Assembly (NCBI GenBank): GCA_021014945.1
Contig: MU266768.1
Coordinates: 2,412-15,896, forward strand
Source of the DNA: Leucogyrophana mollusca
Lineage: Eukaryota; Basidiomycota; Agaricomycetes; Boletales
Direction of reading: 5' to 3'
DNA: 13,485 nt
Shown here: positions 8,507 through 13,485 of the stretch, in pieces
Layout of the letters: the number at the start of each line of letters is the position of its first letter
Numbering within the stretch: position 1 is the stretch's first letter
Position numbers and translations under genes: made by a program
The notes under the pieces: model-generated
Told to the model about the DNA's origin: nothing
Database searches by the model: none
What the model saw: the letters and a program-made list of their open reading frames with translations, nothing else

Positions 8507-11500
8507 CCCTCCCAGCCTCCGAAGCAAAACGTCGGGGGGATTCGGCGAGCCAAGCGTCGAGTGCAGCGCAATCTTCTAGGTCCCTGCGCGGCAGCCATTC
8601 GTCTTCATCGGCACCGTACCCAGACCAACGAACGAGATACTGCCAACCACGACCACGCCGCCTTTCGTCAACTATCTTCTCGATCAGCCAACCTTCTTCA
8701 CCAGAGGGGGTGACGATGGGCCCAGGGCGCGGGAAGTCGCGGGAGGGGAAAAGCGATGAGTCGTTAGCATGGTGAGGGCGCAACTGAGAGACGTGGAAAA
8801 CGGGGTAGATGTTCGGTGAATTGGGCATGTCGAGAGTATAAGTCGATGTATCTGTGTGTGTATCAATCACGCAATATGGTCCGTCATACCGGGGCATAAA
8901 CTTAGCTACGCGACCGTCCCCATTTTGCATGTAAGCTCGACGGCGGTGTTTGGTCGCTAACATAACCATGTCGCCTACAAGGATGGGGGGGTCTTCGCAA
9001 CGTTTTTTGTTAGCTTGGAAAGCCTGGGAGGTCTTGGCCGCAAGCAATGAGTCATGGGCATCCATGACGTCGATCTGCAAACGCGAAATCAGCGCGCGGG
9101 CAGCGTCAGATTCGACACAAGGTGGACTAGAAGGAACGGATGGTAGAAGAGGAGGGATAAGACGCGGTGAACGGCCTAAGTGCAGTTGGAAGGGGGAGAA
9201 ACCGGTGCTTGCGTTCACCGTGTTCATAATATCAAATCGTACGCGCGGTAAGGCGCGCACCCAGCCGCGTTGATTACGTTCCACGTGATACCGCAGGGCT
9301 TGGTTAATGGTCTTGTTTGAGCGTTCGCTTGCGCCGTCGGTCTCCGGGTGGTAAGCGGACGACATCTTGACCTTGACGCCAGTCAGGCGGTGGAGGGCCT
9401 TCCAGAACCGCGAAACGAAAAGTTTGTCGCGGTCGGACACGATATCGAGGGGTAAACCATTTTCACAGTACCAGTGGTCGAAGAAAAGGGACCCAAATTG
9501 TTCCGCGGAGATGTTGGATTTGCAGGGGATTATCCGTATATCTGAATTCAAGCGGTCAGTCATCGTTACAATCATATCATAACCATCATCAGGTGGGAGC
9601 GGTCCAATGAAGTCGATCGCGACCGAGTCGCCTCGAGCGTCAGGAACGGGCAGGGGGTGTAAAGGTCCGGCTACCTTCGAGGTGAGACTCTTGTTACGCT
9701 GGCAGTCGGGACAAGATGGAATGTACGCGTTCAGTAAGTCCGAGCGCATGTTTGGCCAATAATAAGAGTGCCGGAGCGCCGCATAAGATTTGTCTGAACC
9801 GAAATGGCCAAGTGCGTCGTGTGCCAAGTGGAAGAATTTCTCGCGAAGGGATGTCGTTCTAGGGAGGACAAGGCGGTCAGCTATAAAGAACAAACCATCC
9901 CGCTGGGTGAGACCTGGTACAGAGGTCGGAAGAGCCTTGAGCTTGCAGCAAAACGGGTCGGAGGCGTAGCCATCAATGATTTCCTGTAAAAGAGAAGGGT
10001 CGTTGGAAATGGAGAGTACACTCGCGATCGGTGGTGAGTCAGCGACAGTAGCAGGGGAGGGTAAGCGGGAAAGTGCGTCTGCGACGCAATTGTCTTCCCC
10101 TTTTATATACTTAATTTCGAAATCATACTGAGACATAAGCTCCATCCAGCGTGCTTGACGACGTGAGAGGTCGCGTTGTGTTGCGAAATTCTCGAGGGTG
10201 CGATGATCAGTGAGAACCGTGAATTTGGCGCCAAGAAGGTCTGTGCGCCAGGTCTTTAGGGCGCGAATAATGGCCAACAATTCCTTTTCGTGGACGGGGT
10301 ACCTAAGTTCGGCGTCGCGGAGTTGCGTTGAGTCGAACGCAACAGGTCGCGCGCTTTCCCAAGTAGGACCAAATGACAGGACGGCGCCGAGGCGCTTGTC
10401 GGAAGCGTCGCAGGTGACGAAAATGCAGTTGTCACCTGGATTGTCGTGATCGATAACAGTGAGGCATAGGGGACTAACGACGAGCGCTTTGATAGCTTCA
10501 AAGGTGGTTTGCTCGACATCTGTCCATGGAGGGAAAAGAACGTCAGCGGATTTTGTTGTGAGAGCAGTGAGTACGATTGTGTGCTTAGCAAGATCGGGTA
10601 GGTGTTTCGCAATGTATCTGACGAGCCCAAGAAAGGCGCGCACGTCATTCGCCAATTGGGGAACCGGCCAGTCAAGTATACGCGCGATCTTTTTGCTGTC
10701 GGCCTCGATCCCGAGCGCAGAAATGTGATGTCCAAGGAAGTCGATTTCGGTGTTGAAAAGCGAAGTCTTCTTCAATGAGCAGTAGAGGTGCGCCTCGCGA
10801 AGAGCAAGCAAAATAGTTTCAACGTTGCGTTGGTGTTCCTCCAACGTTTGAGACCATATTATGATGTCGTCGAGGTAAACATGACAGATTTTACCAATGA
10901 AGGGACGGAGCGCCGCGATCATGCGACGTTGGTGTACCGCAGGGGCGTTACGCACACCCTGCGGCATTACGAGCCATTCATAAAGTCCGAAAGGCGTCCA
11001 GACAGCTAGGTAGGGGATGTCGTCTGGGTGAACGCGAGTCTGAAAGAAGGCATTAGTCATATCTAGTTTACCGAAGAATTTACCTTTGGCGCAATCATGA
11101 AGGATATCGTCGATGCGCGGTAAAGGATGGTTATCAGGGACGGTGATGGAGTTCAATTGCCAAAAATCGTTAACCCAGCGCGGGGGTACCGTAGGATCAG
11201 ATTTTGGTATGATAAATGCAGGAGAGGAATGAGGGCTGGAGGAGGGGCGTAGTCGACCAGCGTCGAGGTGTTGCTGGAGGAGGTTGTGCCACGCGTCTCG
11301 ATACTTCCTCGGGCAGCCGTAAGAGCGAGATTGAATAACCTTATTCGCATCGGTGACGCGTACACGGTACAAAATGTCGTCGGGAAGGTCGCGTATGTGA
11401 GGGATATCTGACGGAAAACAATCAGCAAACTTCGACTTAGCCTCAAGATCTAAACGAGAAAGGTATTCCTGTGCGGCTAGCAACTGGATGCGGTCGCGGA

Positions 11501-13037
11501 TAGCCGCGATGACGTTGAGACCGTCCACCTTCTCGCACGACTCTTCGACGATTGTCTTCAGACTCGGTAACATGTGATTCAACTCTTTAACAACCTGTCT
11601 TTTATATCCCAGGATTTGTAGGAGATCGGCGTTTGGACGATGAATAGGAGGGGGAAGATGTTCAGCTGGGTTCAACAGATCGTAACCGGAGTCTTTTGCG
11701 ATGCAGCGCCGAGTTTCGTGATCAATGACAATTTTGTTATGCGAGAGGAAAGGAATTCCCAATAGTAGAGGGGTACAAAGCTTGGGCGCGATGAGAGTGC
11801 GTACAACACGGGAGGACCAGACAGAATCAGGGGAAATACAGGAGATTTTAACGTATTCCTTCAGCTCGAAAGACGACTTCTTTCCTCCTAGGGCGACGGA
11901 GACAGATGCGGGTTTAGGGAGCCGACGACGACGAAGGCCGAGCTTGGAGACGAGAGAATTGTCAATCAGAACTGCATGTGAGCCGTCGTCAATGAGTGCT
12001 TTCACACGCAAAGGAGTGGAGACATTCGGGCCCAGAAGGTGACATTCCCATTCGAGGTGGGGCGCGAAGAAAGGGGCGACGTACTCGTCAGAATCTGACC
12101 CGCTACCCAAAACCGCCGAGGGCATTACAACGGCTGCAACTTCTTCGACGGTTACGGCTGCGATAGTCGAACGGGTAGTCATGGTCTTTGCAGCGAGTGC
12201 GTCCCTTTCCGTGAGAGTCTTATAGTTTTCTGCAGAAGGAAAACCAACTGGGCAGGATGAGGATTGGTGTTTCGAGTAGAACTTTCGGCATTTAAAACAG
12301 CCGGCGTGATCACGGAGGAGTTGTCGTTCGGTGACCGTTAGAGAGGGTAGACGCTTGAAGTTTGAGGGAGGAGCAGTGGACGAAGAGGATGGTGCAAGCG
12401 CAGGTCGTACATAAGGGACCTTTTTGTTGTCCTTGGATCGCACGTAAGCCTCGATCGTCTGTTGTTGTTCCAAAAGCCTCGCCAGGCGTTTCTCGTCGAG
12501 ACGTTTCACTAGTGCCACCCATTTGCTGAAAACCTTCTCCGTTGACGCCTTTTCGTGTTCGCATTCAATTTGAAGATTCGGGTGCATGTTAGCTTCCATT
12601 TGGAAGCGTAGTTGGTCGAGCGATAAGTAGGCAGGGTCGTCACGGAGGATAGCATTGCTGCTTTGTAAATCGATGGCCCATTCGTAAAAGGGGCGGTTGC
12701 CTTGACGGGAGCCTAAAACCTTCATACGAATCTTACTTTGCCAATCTGCTTCGAGCCAGTGGAGGCGGAGTTGCGTCATGAATTGAGGGAAGGAGTACCC
12801 ATCTATTTCGTCTTTATCATTGAGGTACCAGTCTTGCAGTCGAATGTCCCGCATTCCCCAAGCAATGCGTTGCACCTGTTCGTCGTCCGGGATACTCTTC
12901 TGCTGAAAAAACTGTCGGCACGAAAGTTCGAACGTGCGTACGACTTCGGGGGTTAAAATGCCAACAGTGAGTACCGGAGGTTTTGATGGATCATGGTGTT
13001 CTACGGTCGCGTTTTTGCTGTATGAGGGCGTGGACAT
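8502..13037 (-). CDS. Gag-Pol polyprotein of Ty3/Gypsy chromovirus, 1511 aa, single frame
   Basis: The frame is open from 13460, but Met at 13037 is the likely start, after the leader and just before sequence resembling Gag. Domains: Gag 1-240; zinc knuckle at C247/C250/H257/C262 with wider spacing than the usual CX2CX4HX4C; protease ALIDDGS (Asp 350); reverse transcriptase about 575-815 with KLDM (D659) and YLDD (721-724); RNase H with D877, E917, D944, D987; integrase zinc motif H1073, H1078, C1109, C1112 and catalytic D1142, D1202, E1238 (exact D35E spacing); GPY/F-like RYDGPY near 1383; chromodomain about 1450-1500 (WLIEKIVDE, YLVRWSGY). The chromodomain is known in this family to steer integration towards marked chromatin. 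Gag and Pol share one frame, as in several fungal chromoviruses, so no frameshift is needed. W626 stands where the family normally has Arg (D-F/Y-R-x-L-N). The stop codon lies inside the LTR. Confidence 0.93.
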   Translation of the reverse strand: MSTPSYSKNATVEHHDPSKPPVLTVGILTPEVVRTFELSCRQFFQQKSIPDDEQVQRIAWGMRDIRLQDWYLNDKDEIDGYSFPQFMTQLRLHWLEADWQSKIRMKVLGSRQGNRPFYEWAIDLQSSNAILRDDPAYLSLDQLRFQMEANMHPNLQIECEHEKASTEKVFSKWVALVKRLDEKRLARLLEQQQTIEAYVRSKDNKKVPYVRPALAPSSSSTAPPSNFKRLPSLTVTERQLLRDHAGCFKCRKFYSKHQSSSCPVGFPSAENYKTLTERDALAAKTMTTRSTIAAVTVEEVAAVVMPSAVLGSGSDSDEYVAPFFAPHLEWECHLLGPNVSTPLRVKALIDDGSHAVLIDNSLVSKLGLRRRRLPKPASVSVALGGKKSSFELKEYVKISCISPDSVWSSRVVRTLIAPKLCTPLLLGIPFLSHNKIVIDHETRRCIAKDSGYDLLNPAEHLPPPIHRPNADLLQILGYKRQVVKELNHMLPSLKTIVEESCEKVDGLNVIAAIRDRIQLLAAQEYLSRLDLEAKSKFADCFPSDIPHIRDLPDDILYRVRVTDANKVIQSRSYGCPRKYRDAWHNLLQQHLDAGRLRPSSSPHSSPAFIIPKSDPTVPPRWVNDFWQLNSITVPDNHPLPRIDDILHDCAKGKFFGKLDMTNAFFQTRVHPDDIPYLAVWTPFGLYEWLVMPQGVRNAPAVHQRRMIAALRPFIGKICHVYLDDIIIWSQTLEEHQRNVETILLALREAHLYCSLKKTSLFNTEIDFLGHHISALGIEADSKKIARILDWPVPQLANDVRAFLGLVRYIAKHLPDLAKHTIVLTALTTKSADVLFPPWTDVEQTTFEAIKALVVSPLCLTVIDHDNPGDNCIFVTCDASDKRLGAVLSFGPTWESARPVAFDSTQLRDAELRYPVHEKELLAIIRALKTWRTDLLGAKFTVLTDHRTLENFATQRDLSRRQARWMELMSQYDFEIKYIKGEDNCVADALSRLPSPATVADSPPIASVLSISNDPSLLQEIIDGYASDPFCCKLKALPTSVPGLTQRDGLFFIADRLVLPRTTSLREKFFHLAHDALGHFGSDKSYAALRHSYYWPNMRSDLLNAYIPSCPDCQRNKSLTSKVAGPLHPLPVPDARGDSVAIDFIGPLPPDDGYDMIVTMTDRLNSDIRIIPCKSNISAEQFGSLFFDHWYCENGLPLDIVSDRDKLFVSRFWKALHRLTGVKVKMSSAYHPETDGASERSNKTINQALRYHVERNQRGWVRALPRVRFDIMNTVNASTGFSPFQLHLGRSPRLIPPLLPSVPSSPPCVESDAARALISRLQIDVMDAHDSLLAAKTSQAFQANKKRCEDPPILVGDMVMLATKHRRRAYMQNGDGRVAKFMPRYDGPYCVIDTHTDTSTYTLDMPNSPNIYPVFHVSQLRPHHANDSSLFPSRDFPRPGPIVTPSGEEGWLIEKIVDERRRGRGWQYLVRWSGYGADEDEWLPRRDLEDCAALDAWLAESPRRFASEAGRV
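8507..8520 (-). promoter_or_regulatory. Polypurine tract of the chromovirus
   Basis: On the element strand GGAGGCTGGGAGGG directly precedes the TG of the 3' LTR. It is the expected primer site for plus-strand DNA synthesis. It is interrupted by CT and overlaps the last coding codons of the polyprotein. Confidence 0.65.
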
Positions 13038-13390
13038 CGAAGGTGGAATGATAGAATATAACGATGAATCAGAGGAGGATGTGTCAGGTGAAAGCGGGCG
13101 AAGAGGTGGGCGAGTAACAGTGAGCGCGGGGGAAGTAACAGACGTCAAAGGTTGATTTGATCCTTCGATGGCAGAAAGGTTCGAAAGAAGGATATTATCG
13201 TTAATCCGTGATCGATGTCTAGTTACGAGGGGTATCGGGATAGACGGATATGAACAAGGACGTGACAGTTTGGCAGTAATGGAAACCGCGTGGGGACGCG
13301 GTGCAATAACGGTGATAACGGTGGTAGACGGCAGTAACAGTAAACAGTATCGGTAGGAGGGTTCCACGCTTGTGGAACGTTCAAAAAAAG
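13038..13390 (-). other. Retrotransposon leader between 5' LTR and Gag start
   Basis: The leader is 353 nt and open in the Gag frame without a stop, so a longer Gag is formally possible, though its upstream residues are low-complexity and unlike Gag. No TGG-type tRNA primer site follows the LTR edge; the first element-strand bases are CTTTTTTTGAACGTTCC. A perfect 7-bp stem hairpin (GTTCCAC/GTGGAAC, 4-nt loop) lies at 13361-13378. A TGGAACCCTCC about 18 nt inside is a weak alternative primer site. Confidence 0.6.
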
Positions 13391-13485
13391 TGGAAAACCG
13401 CCGGAGCGGGAAACACTGAAATCGGACGGAAAGAACGTTGACAAGAGTGTGGGATTGCAATCGCGGGGGAATTAATGATGATAAT
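13391..13485 (-). repeat. Right (5') LTR of the chromovirus, partial
   Basis: These 95 bp are identical to 8242-8336. They start with TG at 13391, preceded by the unrelated AAAAAAAG of the leader. The remaining roughly 170 bp, including the U3 promoter, lie beyond the window. Confidence 0.95.

Larger units (their letters stand above)
8242..13485 (-). mobile_element. Ty3/Gypsy chromodomain retrotransposon (chromovirus), right LTR cut by window end
   Basis: Order on the minus strand: 5' LTR (13485 and beyond to 13391), leader, Gag-Pol, polypurine tract, 3' LTR (8506-8242). The pol order of protease, reverse transcriptase, RNase H, integrase and chromodomain is that of Ty3/Gypsy chromoviruses. 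The two LTRs are identical over the 95 bp that can be compared, and the polyprotein is open throughout, so insertion is recent. The predicted target duplication GCTAT cannot be checked because the right flank is outside the window. Confidence 0.93.

Noticed and set aside
7997..8527. 176-codon minus-strand open frame across the LTR edge
   Set aside because: It spans the junction of host flank and LTR, has no conserved motif, and ends in low-complexity CTGT-derived residues.
13038..13460. Longer Gag starting at Met 13460 within the LTR
   Set aside because: The extra 141 residues read from LTR and leader are low-complexity and unlike Gag; the start at 13037 fits better.
1..13485. tRNA or rRNA genes
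   Set aside because: No tRNA B-box/cloverleaf or rRNA-like sequence was recognised on either strand by eye; a tRNA scan would settle it.

Overview
The window looks like a transposon-rich stretch of a filamentous basidiomycete genome, most likely an Agaricomycete. The evidence is a FunK1-type fungal kinase, a Plavaka-type DNA transposase, a chromodomain Ty3/Gypsy retrotransposon, and very short (48-56 nt) introns with GTAAGT-like donors. Nothing bacterial is present: no operons, tRNA, rRNA or CRISPR arrays.

Layout, left to right. (1) 1-433 holds no gene, only an imperfect hairpin. (2) 434-3129, minus strand, is a three-exon FunK1 protein kinase gene (about 862 aa). (3) 3130-3389 is mostly intergenic. 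(4) 3390-3890, minus strand, is a broken fragment that I recognise as an EST1/SMG7-like gene. One conserved segment of it is tandemly triplicated (periods 109 and 120 bp), and a frameshift follows. (5) 3966-7068, minus strand, is a four-exon Plavaka transposase (about 982 aa) with an N-terminal zinc finger. (6) 7083-7148 is a near-perfect palindrome with 30-nt arms, inside the 92-bp gap between the transposase and the next gene. (7) 7161-7920, plus strand, is a small divergent gene (about 216 aa if spliced) with a Ser/Pro/Arg repeat and a coiled coil; I cannot assign its function. (8) 7921-8241 has no gene. (9) 8242 to the window end is a Ty3/Gypsy chromovirus on the minus strand. It has a complete left LTR (265 bp), an intact 1511-codon Gag-Pol with a C-terminal chromodomain, and the first 95 bp of the right LTR, identical to the left one.

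How the parts may relate. The Plavaka transposase, the divergent coiled-coil gene and possibly the captured EST1/SMG7-like fragment could be one DNA transposon with its cargo. I could not find its terminal inverted repeats, so this is inference. The retrotransposon is an independent and apparently recent insertion beside, or inside, that unit. The best candidates for something undescribed are the compact divergent transposase/coiled-coil pair with the palindrome between them, and the triplicated host-gene fragment directly downstream of the transposase. Gene models were made by hand from splice motifs and family resemblance; no search was run.
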